From an uncultured Clostridia bacterium (lineage in GTDB: Bacteria; Bacillota; Clostridia; Oscillospirales; Acutalibacteraceae), in contig CAMZEG010000004.1 in assembly GCA_947305635.1 (NCBI GenBank), positions 1 to 35,713 on the forward strand: a stretch of 35,713 nucleotides of DNA, read 5' to 3'. Shown piece after piece: positions 16,566 through 24,214 of this stretch. Numbering within the stretch: the stretch's first letter is position 1; each line of letters opens with the position of its first letter. The translations under genes were made by a program, and so were the position numbers. The notes under the pieces are model-generated. The model ran no database searches and was not told the DNA's origin. It worked only from the letters and a program-made list of their open reading frames with translations.

Positions 16566-18068
16566 ATGAAAGAGACCAAAAAGGAAGTCCGCTATGTCGG
16601 CGTTCGGGAGAATTTGCTGTTCGGTCTCGCGAACGGGGGACAGTGCTTCAGCTACGGGATGTTCTCCGGTTCCTATCTGTCGCTGTTCTTCGTCAAGGTC
16701 TTCGGCATTCCGACCGGCGCCGTGGCGACGATGCTGCTGATTCTCGGTATCTGGGACACGGTCAACGACCCGATCATGGGCGGCATTGTGGACAAGACCC
16801 GCACGCGCTACGGAAAGCTGCGGCCCTGGCTGCTGTTCGTCCCGATCCCGCTGGCGATCAGCACGATCCTGTTCTGGGGCGGTCCGCTGCTGCTGCAGAA
16901 CACGCGGGAGCTGACGGTCAAGATCGTCTACATGTACATCTCCTACCTGATGTGGGAGTTCTTCTACACGCTCGGCGACGTGCCCTACTGGAGCCTTTCC
17001 GCCGCGCTGAGTCCCTCTCCCTCCGACCGCACCCGCGCGATTGCGACGGCACGCTTTCTCAGCGGTCTGATCGGCGGTATCGCGACGGTGGTGATGCTGC
17101 CGGTGATGATCGACCTTTCCAATAACGGCAAGATCGCATGGTCGCTCAAGGAGGTCTTCGCGGCCTGCGGCGTGGTTTCGGCGGTGTTCATCGTGGGGCT
17201 GTTCAGCCTCGCCGGCCTCTTCGTCAAGGAGCGCGTGGTCCAGCAGGTGGAGGAGACGAGCTTTTTCGACGCGTTCCGCTTTCTCGGCAAGAATAAGCCC
17301 TTGCTGCTGATTATTCTCAGCAACGTTCTCGGAACGGTCTCTGCCGTGGCGGGCGTCTTCGGCGCGTTCTATTACACCGAGGTGCTCAACCTGATGAGCT
17401 GGAGCTCGGTCATCTCCGTCGTCGGCGGGCTCGGCGGTCTGGTCGGCATGGCGACGATCGCGCTGGTAAAAAAGCGCTTCGACAACCGCCAGCTGATGAT
17501 CATCAACAAAGTGATCCCCGCGATTCTCGGGACACTCGCGTTCTTTGCCGGCAGCCGGCACTACGACGTGTGGTACATCGTGATCCCGATCATCGCGGCG
17601 AAGAACATCCTGTCCGGCGTGTTCGACGCCTACAACTCCGTCGTCTCGACGGAAATCATCGGCGATACGGTGGACTACATGGAATGGAAGACCGGCATCC
17701 GCAACGAGGGCATGGCGTTTTCCGTTCTGACCTTTGTGGGCAAGCTGCAGGGACGGCTGTCGACGTCGCTCGGTACGGCGCTGCTGCCCGTGATCGGCTA
17801 TTTCGTGACCGAGCAGGTTTTGCCGGACGGGACGACCGAGACGATCTCCCGCTGCACCGAGGCGTTCGGCCAGCCGACGCAGTTCTGGCTGTGGGCGTTC
17901 TTTACGGTGTTCCCGGCAATCACGAGCCTGCTTGCCATTATCCCGTTCCATTTCTACTCCCTGCGCGGCGACAAGCTGCGGGAGATCCGCGCCGAAATGA
18001 AGCTGCGAAGAGAGCGGCTGGCGGAAGCGGAAGAGACGACCGGAGGTGCAATCGATGAAAGAGGATAA
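16566..18068 (+). CDS. GPH-family (MFS) sugar:cation symporter
   Basis: A 500-residue membrane protein with about 12 hydrophobic segments and the GPH signature WDTVNDPIMGGIVDKTRTRYGKLRP, seen near residue 60 and given here only in its first part, WDTVNDPIMGG. It likely imports a glycoside or related solute with a cation. Two adjacent ATG codons (16563, 16566) are possible; the second has better spacing (7 bases) from GGGGG. The protein is more canonical than the GPH transporter at 1134-2582 (Pro kept in NDP). It overlaps the zinc-ribbon gene by 14 bases. No glycosidase is adjacent, so the substrate cannot be guessed. Confidence 0.85.
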   Translation: MKETKKEVRYVGVRENLLFGLANGGQCFSYGMFSGSYLSLFFVKVFGIPTGAVATMLLILGIWDTVNDPIMGGIVDKTRTRYGKLRPWLLFVPIPLAISTILFWGGPLLLQNTRELTVKIVYMYISYLMWEFFYTLGDVPYWSLSAALSPSPSDRTRAIATARFLSGLIGGIATVVMLPVMIDLSNNGKIAWSLKEVFAACGVVSAVFIVGLFSLAGLFVKERVVQQVEETSFFDAFRFLGKNKPLLLIILSNVLGTVSAVAGVFGAFYYTEVLNLMSWSSVISVVGGLGGLVGMATIALVKKRFDNRQLMIINKVIPAILGTLAFFAGSRHYDVWYIVIPIIAAKNILSGVFDAYNSVVSTEIIGDTVDYMEWKTGIRNEGMAFSVLTFVGKLQGRLSTSLGTALLPVIGYFVTEQVLPDGTTETISRCTEAFGQPTQFWLWAFFTVFPAITSLLAIIPFHFYSLRGDKLREIRAEMKLRRERLAEAEETTGGAIDERG

Positions 18069-18324
18069 ATTCTGTCCGCACTGCGGTGGCAAACTGAAGC
18101 TGTTTTATCTCAAGCAGACCTGCCCGCACTGCGGGGTCAATCTGCTGACCTACAATATGGAAGCGCGGCTGGAACAGGACGCGCAAAAGGCCGCCGCGGA
18201 GGTCGACGCGCTCTGGAACAGGCTGCGCCGCCTCGACAAGGCGCGCCTCATTGAAAAGCATTACACGAAAAAGGGCAAGCCCCTGCCGTGGGAAAGCGCC
18301 GAAGAACAAACGCCGGAAGCGTAA
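18055..18324 (+). CDS. Small double zinc-ribbon protein
   Basis: An 89-residue protein with two CPHCG knuckles (residues 7-11 and 24-28) that together could bind one Zn2+, followed by a charged helix with many Ala, Arg and Glu. The start at 18055 has GGAGG 8 bases upstream, within the end of the transporter gene; an in-frame GTG at 18046 overlaps that site. Overlap with the symporter shows translational coupling, so it may help regulate or assemble that transporter, but this is only inferred from position. Not assigned to a named family. Confidence 0.7.
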   Translation: MKEDKFCPHCGGKLKLFYLKQTCPHCGVNLLTYNMEARLEQDAQKAAAEVDALWNRLRRLDKARLIEKHYTKKGKPLPWESAEEQTPEA

Positions 18325-18330
18325 CAAAAA

Positions 18331-18359
18331 AACGCCGTGGAACACGCCACGGCATTTTT
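18331..18359. terminator. Bidirectional terminator between convergent genes
   Basis: GCCGTGG (18334-18340) pairs with CCACGGC (18347-18353) around a 6-base loop. A T-run follows on the plus strand (18355-18359), and a run of A at 18326-18332 gives a T-run on the minus strand, serving the zinc-ribbon and radical SAM genes. Confidence 0.85.
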
Positions 18360-18360
18360 G

Positions 18361-19791
18361 TTATTCTGTTTCGGTTTCCGCTTCGAGTCTTCCCTCCGGC
18401 GTGTCGCGGTAGAACTGCGTCTTCGGGTTCGGGTGCGGATTGCTGTTCCAGAGTTCTTCGGCAACGGGCGCCCATGCGGCGGCGAACTTGTCGCACTTCG
18501 CGCACAGCGCGTCGGCGGTCTCCTCGCCCTCAAGGTTGGTCGACTTCGCCCCGGTCTGTTCGATGATGCTGCGCAGACACTGCGGGTTTTCGAGCATCGG
18601 GCAGGGCCGCAGATGGTTGTCGTTGAACGGCTGGCTGTGGTAGTACGCCATGAACAGCGGGCTTTGCAGCCCCTCAAGCAGCGTCTTTTCGCGGATGTTG
18701 GAATCGGAGAAGTGGATGAACACGCAGGGCTCCATGTCGCCCGCGGCGTTGATGTGGAAGTAGCGCCGTCCGCCGGCGATACAGCCACCGACATATTCGC
18801 CGTCGTCCTGGAAGTCCATGACGAACAGCGGCTTGCCCGTTTCGCCGTTGCGCGTCTGACGCAGCCAACGGTACATATACGCGCGCTGCTCCGGCGTCGG
18901 GATCAGCTCCGGCAAAGCGTTGGAGCCGACCGGCATATAGTTGAAGTAGAAGCCGAACTTGACGCCGAGCGAGACCATCTTGTCGAGGAACGCTTCGCTC
19001 GTGACCATGTCGACGTTTTCGCGGGTGTAGCAGACGGACATGCCGAAGAGGATGCCCTTTTCCTTGAGCAGCGCCATCGCGCGCACCGCCGCGTCGTACA
19101 TCCCTTCGCCGCGCCGCGCGTCGGTCGTTTTTTGGCTGCCCTCAATCGACAGCGCGAGCGTCATGTTGCCCACGCGCAGCAGTTCGTCGCAGAACGCTTC
19201 GTCAATCAGCGTGGCGTTGGTATAGGCGAGGAAGGCGCAGTCCGGATTCTCTTCGCAAAGCGTGATGAGGTCCTTTTTGCGCAGCAGCGGCTCGCCGCCC
19301 GTGAGCATATAGATATGGGTGCCGAGCGCCTTGCCCTGCGAGACGACGGAGCGCATCTCATCGAGCGAAAGGTGGTTCTTGTGGCCGTATTCCGCGGCCC
19401 AGCAGCCCTTGCAGTGGCAGTTGCACGCGCTGGTCGGGTCCATCAGGATGAGGAACGGGATGTTGCAATGGTAGACGTCGCGGTTCGCGCGGACCTTCTT
19501 GGTGCCCTGAATGCCCGCGCCGACACCGGCGGCGAGCAGGAACTTCTTGAGATAGTCGTGATCCGTGTCGCGCAGCAGATTTATGGCAAAATCATAGTAA
19601 ACGCCCTTGCCCGCACGGATAACTTCCTTCATGCCGTCGAGATTCTTCTTGGGAAAGATCCCGCCGAGCAGAAATTCCGTACGGTTCAACAGCCGCAGAA
19701 TGTTCTTCTGCGGATCCTTGTTGATATAACGCAGCAGCCGGTCCAGCGTGAAGCCGGCCGCCCTGCGTTCGAGCGAATCTTTGAGTTTCAT
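18361..19791 (-). CDS. Radical SAM protein with SPASM-like C-terminal domain
   Basis: A 476-residue enzyme. The radical SAM cluster motif CxxxCxxC is C123, C127, C130 (CNCHCKGC), and the SAM-binding GGEP is at 165-168. The C-terminal half has further cysteines (C337, C356, C397, C405, C430, C433) and the NAAGDMEPC pattern of SPASM/twitch domains, which hold auxiliary iron-sulphur clusters. Such enzymes often modify peptides, but no small substrate peptide is visible next to it. An N-terminal helical part of about 100 residues precedes the core. The start at 19791 has AAAGG 6 bases upstream. It has its own promoter and terminator. The reaction is unknown. Confidence 0.85.
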   Translation of the reverse strand: MKLKDSLERRAAGFTLDRLLRYINKDPQKNILRLLNRTEFLLGGIFPKKNLDGMKEVIRAGKGVYYDFAINLLRDTDHDYLKKFLLAAGVGAGIQGTKKVRANRDVYHCNIPFLILMDPTSACNCHCKGCWAAEYGHKNHLSLDEMRSVVSQGKALGTHIYMLTGGEPLLRKKDLITLCEENPDCAFLAYTNATLIDEAFCDELLRVGNMTLALSIEGSQKTTDARRGEGMYDAAVRAMALLKEKGILFGMSVCYTRENVDMVTSEAFLDKMVSLGVKFGFYFNYMPVGSNALPELIPTPEQRAYMYRWLRQTRNGETGKPLFVMDFQDDGEYVGGCIAGGRRYFHINAAGDMEPCVFIHFSDSNIREKTLLEGLQSPLFMAYYHSQPFNDNHLRPCPMLENPQCLRSIIEQTGAKSTNLEGEETADALCAKCDKFAAAWAPVAEELWNSNPHPNPKTQFYRDTPEGRLEAETETE

Positions 19792-19854
19792 AAAACACCT
19801 TTCCGGGACGTTCGTAAAAGCGAAACATCCTTTCGTCCGTTCTCAGTTCATTCT

Positions 19855-19882
19855 ATTATACCACGAAAAATCAAAAAGTCCA
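19855..19882 (-). promoter_or_regulatory. Promoter of the radical SAM gene
   Basis: Minus-strand TGGACT (19882-19877), 16-base spacer and a perfect TATAAT (19860-19855) with an extended TGG. Confidence 0.65.
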
Positions 19883-19952
19883 CTCTTTTTTTGCGCGGAA
19901 GCGGAAATGTCAAAGAAATTGAAGATCTTTTCTTCCATTTAGGGTTCGTTTA

Positions 19953-19961
19953 TGTTATACT
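19953..19961 (+). promoter_or_regulatory. Extended -10 promoter of the DUF218/SecB-like operon
   Basis: TGTTATACT forms an extended -10 element about 28 bases before the start at 19989. The -35 region is poor (TTCCAT at 19933), so expression may be modest or depend on the extended element. Confidence 0.5.
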
Positions 19962-19988
19962 GGATAAGATAATACAGGAGGTATGCGC

Positions 19989-20561
19989 ATGAAAAAGAAG
20001 ATCTGGCTGCTGCCTTTGGCGCTGGGCGGCGCGTTTGCCGCGCTGGAAGCGCGCGCGAGCCGCGGCAGCTGCGACACGGCGCCGGACGCCTTATTGATTC
20101 TCGGCTGCCGGGTCCGCGGGACCGAGGCGGAGGAGATGCTGCGTATGCGCGCCGAAACAGCGGCCGCGTATCTGCGCGAGCACCCGGCCGTGATTGCCGT
20201 GCCCTGCGGCGGCGTCGTCCATGACGACCAGGAAAAAAGCGAAGCGCAGGCGATCAGGGAGATCCTCTTGGAAAACGGGATCGACGACGGGCGGATTCTG
20301 TTGGAGGACCGGTCGACGACGACCTACGAAAACTTTGTCAACGCGGCGGCGCTGCTGGCGGACAAAGGGATCCCGACGGATCGGATCGCGTTTTTGTCAA
20401 GCGAATTTCACCTGCTGCGCGCCGGTCTGATCGGCCGGCTGGCGGGTGTGCGGGCGCAGTCCGTGGCGGCCCCTTCGCCGCAGAACGAGAAGCTCAAAAA
20501 CTATTTGCGGGAGGCGGCGGTATTCCCGCTTCTGCCGTTCGAATACCTGAAAAAGAAATAA
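19989..20561 (+). CDS. YdcF/ElyC-like DUF218 family protein
   Basis: A 190-residue protein with a short N-terminal hydrophobic segment (MKKKIWLLPLALGGAFAAL), probably a membrane anchor, and a DUF218 domain. The first strand is DALLILGCRV, followed by the conserved RxxxAxxYL helix and the SxTTYEN segment (residues near 115). The family includes SanA, ElyC and YdcF, linked to envelope integrity in Gram-negatives, but the reaction is not established. The start at 19989 has AGGAGGT 6 bases upstream; the ATG at 19983 directly abuts that site. It is followed after 12 bases by the SecB-like gene. Confidence 0.8.
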   Translation: MKKKIWLLPLALGGAFAALEARASRGSCDTAPDALLILGCRVRGTEAEEMLRMRAETAAAYLREHPAVIAVPCGGVVHDDQEKSEAQAIREILLENGIDDGRILLEDRSTTTYENFVNAAALLADKGIPTDRIAFLSSEFHLLRAGLIGRLAGVRAQSVAAPSPQNEKLKNYLREAAVFPLLPFEYLKKK

Positions 20562-20573
20562 CGGAGGCGCAAG

Positions 20574-20990
20574 ATGGCAAACGTACAGATGAAGGCCTAC
20601 AAGGTTCGGGAGCTGGTCTTTCAGAACAAGATTCAGGGCAAGGTGCAGCTCAAGCTTTCCAACAAGGTGTCGCACAACGTGCGCTACATGCAGCCCGACC
20701 TTTGCGAAGGGACGATGACCGTCGAGGTCTTCGACAAGGAAAAGCCCGACGTGCTGAACGTCAAGGCGACCGTGACGGGGCTGTTCCAGATCAAAAAACA
20801 GGTGGAAAAGGAATTCATCCATGTCGATACGTTCCGCGAGCTGTTCCCGTTCGCGAAAACGCTGATCACAACGGTCTCCGCCAACGCGGGGATCCAGCCG
20901 ATCATGGTGCAGGACGTGGATATCGAATCGCAGGAGATCTACCGCTTCGATCTGCCGAAGCGCCGCCCGAAAGAGGAGGATAACGCATGA
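20574..20990 (+). CDS. SecB-like chaperone protein
   Basis: A 138-residue protein that resembles the SecB fold. It starts with ANVQMKAYKVRELVF and has beta-strands of alternating polarity. The C-terminal stretch ELFPFAKTLITTVSANAG corresponds to the LFPYAR...GxFP segment of SecB, followed by a strand that ends near YRF. Classical SecB holds preproteins unfolded for SecA in Proteobacteria. SecB-like proteins occur in scattered Gram-positives and in toxin-antitoxin-chaperone systems. No toxin or antitoxin lies next to it here. GGAGG precedes the ATG. The stop overlaps the next start (ATGA). Role in export is inferred from homology only. Confidence 0.7.
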   Translation: MANVQMKAYKVRELVFQNKIQGKVQLKLSNKVSHNVRYMQPDLCEGTMTVEVFDKEKPDVLNVKATVTGLFQIKKQVEKEFIHVDTFRELFPFAKTLITTVSANAGIQPIMVQDVDIESQEIYRFDLPKRRPKEEDNA

Positions 20991-21274
20991 GCAGCCTTTT
21001 GGATCAGCTGAACGACGAAGCAGAAAGCGCCGTCGTGACGATTACGGACACCGACGGACAGACGGGAGAATATGAATTCCTTGACCTCGTGTTCCTCGGC
21101 GAACGGCAGTTCGCGGTCGTGTCGCCGACGGATTCCGACGGGGACGTGGTGATCTTCCGCGTGATGCAGTACGACGACAGCGAAGCCTATATCCGGGTGC
21201 GCGACGACGTGACGCTGCTGCGCGTGTTCGACGTCTTCCGGCTCAAAAACGAGGACGAGTTTGATTTTGATTAA
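20987..21274 (+). CDS. DUF1292 family small acidic protein
   Basis: A 95-residue acidic protein with the DUF1292 pattern: VTITDTDGQTGEYEFLDLV, then a strand with FAVVSP and an end rich in Asp and Glu. The YrzB-type family is widespread in Firmicutes, usually near yrrK and alaS, and has no known function. Here it is instead coupled to the SecB-like gene by a 4-base ATGA overlap, which suggests a shared role. No catalytic motif is visible. Confidence 0.8.
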   Translation: MSSLLDQLNDEAESAVVTITDTDGQTGEYEFLDLVFLGERQFAVVSPTDSDGDVVIFRVMQYDDSEAYIRVRDDVTLLRVFDVFRLKNEDEFDFD

Positions 21275-21300
21275 ATTTCAGTGAATTTCTCGGCTTTCTG

Positions 21301-21329
21301 TTGAATTTTAACGCTGTTTAGAGTATAAT
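21301..21329 (+). promoter_or_regulatory. Promoter of the DivIVA-domain gene pair
   Basis: TTGAAT (21301-21306), 17-base spacer and a perfect TATAAT (21324-21329). The ATG follows after 33 bases with GGGAGG upstream. Confidence 0.8.
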
Positions 21330-21362
21330 ATTTTTTGATATATCCACCGGGAGGAAACAAGG

Positions 21363-21791
21363 ATGGCAAATCAGCTTTTTTCCACTCAGCCGGAAGGCTA
21401 CAATATTGAAGAAGTGGACCGCTACATCGAAATGCTGCAGGAGGAGTACCGCAACGCGATCGCCTGGGGCGAGGAGATGGAAGCGAAGTACCAGGAGATT
21501 GAAACCGCGCTTAAGGAAAACGGCATGTATTTCACGGTTCAGCCGGACAACAAGGACGAAGTGGTCGCGAGTGTGTTCATGCAGCTGACCGAAACGGTCA
21601 ACCAGACCAAGGCTGCCGCGCAGGAAAAGGCCGAAGAAATTGTTGCCCACGCGAACGAAAAGAGCCGCGGCATCGTACGGCAGGCGATGGAAAACTCCGT
21701 CCAGATCCGTACGGAAAACAATATGATTATGGATAATCTGAAGAGCATTCGGGATATGATTGAGGTCGTTTTGGAAAAAGGGATCCAGTGA
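21363..21791 (+). CDS. DivIVA-domain coiled-coil protein
   Basis: A 142-residue protein. The N-terminal LFSTQPEGYNIEEVDRYIE fits the DivIVA/GpsB lipid-binding start (Phe, then GY-x-x-x-x-VD-x-Y). It is followed by a coiled coil rich in Glu, Lys and Ala. Known relatives sense membrane curvature at the division site or pole and recruit partners. The Phe normally inserted in the membrane is F6. It is shorter than DivIVA of Bacillus and may be a GpsB-like scaffold. It is co-transcribed with the repeat-containing membrane protein that follows 40 bases later, which may be its partner. Role in division or wall growth is inference. Confidence 0.8.
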   Translation: MANQLFSTQPEGYNIEEVDRYIEMLQEEYRNAIAWGEEMEAKYQEIETALKENGMYFTVQPDNKDEVVASVFMQLTETVNQTKAAAQEKAEEIVAHANEKSRGIVRQAMENSVQIRTENNMIMDNLKSIRDMIEVVLEKGIQ

Positions 21792-21831
21792 TCCGCCGAA
21801 ACGCAAAGCCAGAAAAAGGATGTGATGAGGT

Positions 21832-24156
21832 TTGGCACCTTACAGACCGAAAAGCCTGGACGAGCTGAATCAGGCCTACGATAAGACCAAGGCGCAGCAG
21901 CCGGCGAGCCGACCCGCGCCGCAGGCGCAGCAGCAGCCGGCCCGTTCAATCGCCGACACGGTGCGTGCGCGCGAAAATAAGGAAGCGCTGTCCGGCGCGG
22001 TAGACGACTTTATCAAGCAGTTTTCCGCAAAGGAGCCAGCGCCGAGCGCCTATACCCAGGCGCAGCAGATGGCGTCGACGCCCGCCGAAACGGCCGCCGA
22101 AGAGCTCGCGAAGGAGACGAACCGCGCGTTTGACGACGTGCTGTCGTTCCCGGAGATCAAGATGACGCCGCCGGAACCGCCGGCCTACCACCGCTATACC
22201 CACGAGGAAGCCCCGATCAAGGAGGGCGACCTCTCCGGTCTGATGGACGAGTATATCGCCGTGATGACCGACCAGAACGGGGAAGAGGAAAACCGCCGGT
22301 CCTTCCTGCGCCGCCGCAAGGAGAGAAAGAAGAACCGCCAGCCGCAGCATTTGGACAGCGAGGCGTCCGGCGATCTGTTCGATCTGCCCGCGGCCGAAGC
22401 GCCCGCGCCGGCAGCGCCCCCGGTGGAAACACCGCCCGCGCCCGCGGCGACGCCGTATGTCGCGCCCGTGACGCCGGTTGCGGTTCCGTTTGAAGAACCC
22501 GTCGCGCCGGTGGAGATTCCGGTGGAAGAGCCTGTTGCGCCGGTCGAAATTCCGTTTGAAGAGCCTGTCGCGCCGGCTGAGATCCCGTTTGAGGAGCCTG
22601 TCGCGCCGGTAGAGATTCCGTTTGAGGAACCCGTCGCGTCGGTGGAGATCCCGTTTGAGGAACCCGTTGCGCCGGTCGAGATTCCGTTTGAAGAGCCTGT
22701 CACGCCGGTGGAGATTCCGTTTGAGGAACCCGTCGCGCCGGTCGAGATTCCGGTGGAAGAGACTGTTGCGCCGGTCGAGATCCCGTTTGAGGAGCCTGTC
22801 GTACCGGAAGAGATTCCGGTCGAAGAACCCGTCGCGCCGGTGGAGATTCCGGTCGAAGAGCCTGTCATTCCGGAAGAGATTCCGTTCGAAGAGCCTGTGA
22901 CACCGGTGGAGATTCCGTTCGAAGAGCCTGTGACGCCGGAAGAGATGCCGGTTGAGGAGCCTGTCATTCCGGAAGAGCCGCCGGTGGAAGCGCCCGCGCC
23001 CGAGCCGATCGTGCCGCAGGTGCCGGAATATACGCCGTATCGTTCGCCGCTGGAAGACCAGCCGATCGTCCCCGCGGCACCGAAGCCGAAGAAGCCGATC
23101 AATATGGAACCCGAGCCGGTCTTTGACCCGCACCGCCTGTTCAGCGACCTCGACGACGAGGAAGCGGAACCCGACGTGCTGGTGGAGCCGATCGGAGACT
23201 TTGCGCCGGAAGCGCCCGCGATCGAGGAAGAGATCCTGCCCGCGGCGGAAGCCTTCCCCGCGCCGGAGGAAGTCCCGGCCGAACCGCCTGTGCAGGAGTT
23301 CGAAGACGTTGTCAGCTACAGCGACGAGACGCAGGACGACCGCTTCACCCCGCAGGCCGAAGCCGAAGCGCCCGCAGAGGAGCCGGAAGCGCCCGCGCAG
23401 GAACAGCCGCAGGACGACGAGGAGCTTGACCTTGCTGCGCTGGATCTGCAGCAGGAGGTTGTGATCCGTCCGTCCAAGGTGAAGGTGTTCTTCAAGGTGC
23501 TCGTGACGCTGCTGATTTTGCTCAGCCTGCTCGCGACCGCGGCTGTCGGCCTGACGAAGCTGCTGAACATCAACACCGGCAAATCGGCGGTCGGCGACTA
23601 TTACTTCTTCGCCGTTTCGAACGATTACGCCAATGTGGACATCCACGGCGGCGACCTGATCCTTGCCAAGCGCAAGCTGCCGCTGGACGTCGGCGACCGC
23701 GCGGTCTATGTCGACCCCGACACCCGCTCGTTCTCCTTCGGCAAAAACGAGGCGAGCAGCGCTGACCCGGATCTGTACAACGCGCTGCTTTATAACCTGT
23801 CCGGCATTGTCGTCCGCGAAGAGAACGTCCTCGGCGTTGTCCAGACGACAGTTCCGCAGGGCGGCACCGTTGTCCGCGCCGTGCTGGCCAACTACAATAC
23901 ATACCTGCTCGTCTGCCTCGGCGTGTTCGTCTTTTTGCTGCTGATCCGCGTGATCTTCCTGCGCAAGAAGAGACGATACCTCACGATTGAGGAACTCGCG
24001 CAGCAGCAGGAGGCCGCCGCGCAGAAAAAGAGCAAAAAAGAAAAGCCCCAGAAGGCGAAGAAAGCGAAAAAAGAGTCCGCGCCGGCCGTAAAGCCCGCCG
24101 CGCCGGCCGCGCCGCCGGCAGGGGAAGAGACCGACCTGTTCAGCGACATTGACTGA
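21832..24156 (+). CDS. Proline-rich repeat membrane protein with degenerate SipW-like domain
   Basis: A 774-residue protein. Residues 1-218 are a soluble, low-complexity region. Residues 219-383 are 15 tandem 11-residue repeats (PFEEPVAPVEI type). A further acidic, Pro-rich region follows. Membrane segments lie at about 550-574 and 691-712, with a 115-residue outside domain between. That domain reads like SipW-type signal peptidase: HGGDLILAKR, LDVGDRAVYVDP, GKNEASSADP and ENVLGVVQTTVPQGG. The position of the catalytic Ser is Y599, however, and the His segment is missing, so it cannot be an active S26 protease. A basic tail ends in ETDLFSDID. The start is TTG at 21832 (MAPYRPKSLDELNQAY), with AAAGGA 11 bases upstream; no in-frame ATG exists nearby. 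It is co-transcribed with the DivIVA-domain gene. Function unknown. Confidence 0.8.
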   Translation: MAPYRPKSLDELNQAYDKTKAQQPASRPAPQAQQQPARSIADTVRARENKEALSGAVDDFIKQFSAKEPAPSAYTQAQQMASTPAETAAEELAKETNRAFDDVLSFPEIKMTPPEPPAYHRYTHEEAPIKEGDLSGLMDEYIAVMTDQNGEEENRRSFLRRRKERKKNRQPQHLDSEASGDLFDLPAAEAPAPAAPPVETPPAPAATPYVAPVTPVAVPFEEPVAPVEIPVEEPVAPVEIPFEEPVAPAEIPFEEPVAPVEIPFEEPVASVEIPFEEPVAPVEIPFEEPVTPVEIPFEEPVAPVEIPVEETVAPVEIPFEEPVVPEEIPVEEPVAPVEIPVEEPVIPEEIPFEEPVTPVEIPFEEPVTPEEMPVEEPVIPEEPPVEAPAPEPIVPQVPEYTPYRSPLEDQPIVPAAPKPKKPINMEPEPVFDPHRLFSDLDDEEAEPDVLVEPIGDFAPEAPAIEEEILPAAEAFPAPEEVPAEPPVQEFEDVVSYSDETQDDRFTPQAEAEAPAEEPEAPAQEQPQDDEELDLAALDLQQEVVIRPSKVKVFFKVLVTLLILLSLLATAAVGLTKLLNINTGKSAVGDYYFFAVSNDYANVDIHGGDLILAKRKLPLDVGDRAVYVDPDTRSFSFGKNEASSADPDLYNALLYNLSGIVVREENVLGVVQTTVPQGGTVVRAVLANYNTYLLVCLGVFVFLLLIRVIFLRKKRRYLTIEELAQQQEAAAQKKSKKEKPQKAKKAKKESAPAVKPAAPAAPPAGEETDLFSDID
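22486..22980 (+). repeat. Array of 15 x 33-bp in-frame repeats
   Basis: Fifteen consecutive units of exactly 33 bases encode P-[FV]-E-E-P-V-[ATIV]-P-[VE]-E-I with few exceptions (AS for AP in unit 5, ET for EP in unit 9, EEM in unit 14). Phe/Val at position 2 and Val/Glu at position 9 vary. The unit is acidic and probably forms an extended proline-rich rod on the cytoplasmic side, since the first membrane segment lies after it. Confidence 0.95.
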
Positions 24157-24164
24157 GAAAAGAG

Positions 24165-24199
24165 AATACACCGTTCAACAATCGAACGGTGTATTTTTT
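24165..24199 (+). terminator. Intrinsic terminator of the DivIVA operon
   Basis: AATACACCGTTC (24165-24176) and GAACGGTGTATT (24184-24195) form a perfect 12-bp stem with a 7-base loop and are followed by a T-run to 24199. It lies between convergent genes and may also serve ackA. Confidence 0.9.
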
Positions 24200-24214
24200 A
24201 TGCTTTCGAAAAGC

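Noticed and set aside
20574-21274. Toxin-antitoxin-chaperone module around the SecB-like gene
   Set aside because: Neighbours are a DUF218 membrane protein and a DUF1292 protein; neither resembles a toxin or an antitoxin.
21792-21890. Frameshift at the start of the repeat-containing membrane protein (an ATG at 21825 opens another frame)
   Set aside because: The frame from 21825 stops after 19 codons. The TTG at 21832 opens the correct frame, with an AAAGGA site upstream, so a rare start codon explains the data.
22486-22980. CRISPR array
   Set aside because: The 33-base units are directly adjacent, without spacers, and stay in frame within a long coding sequence.
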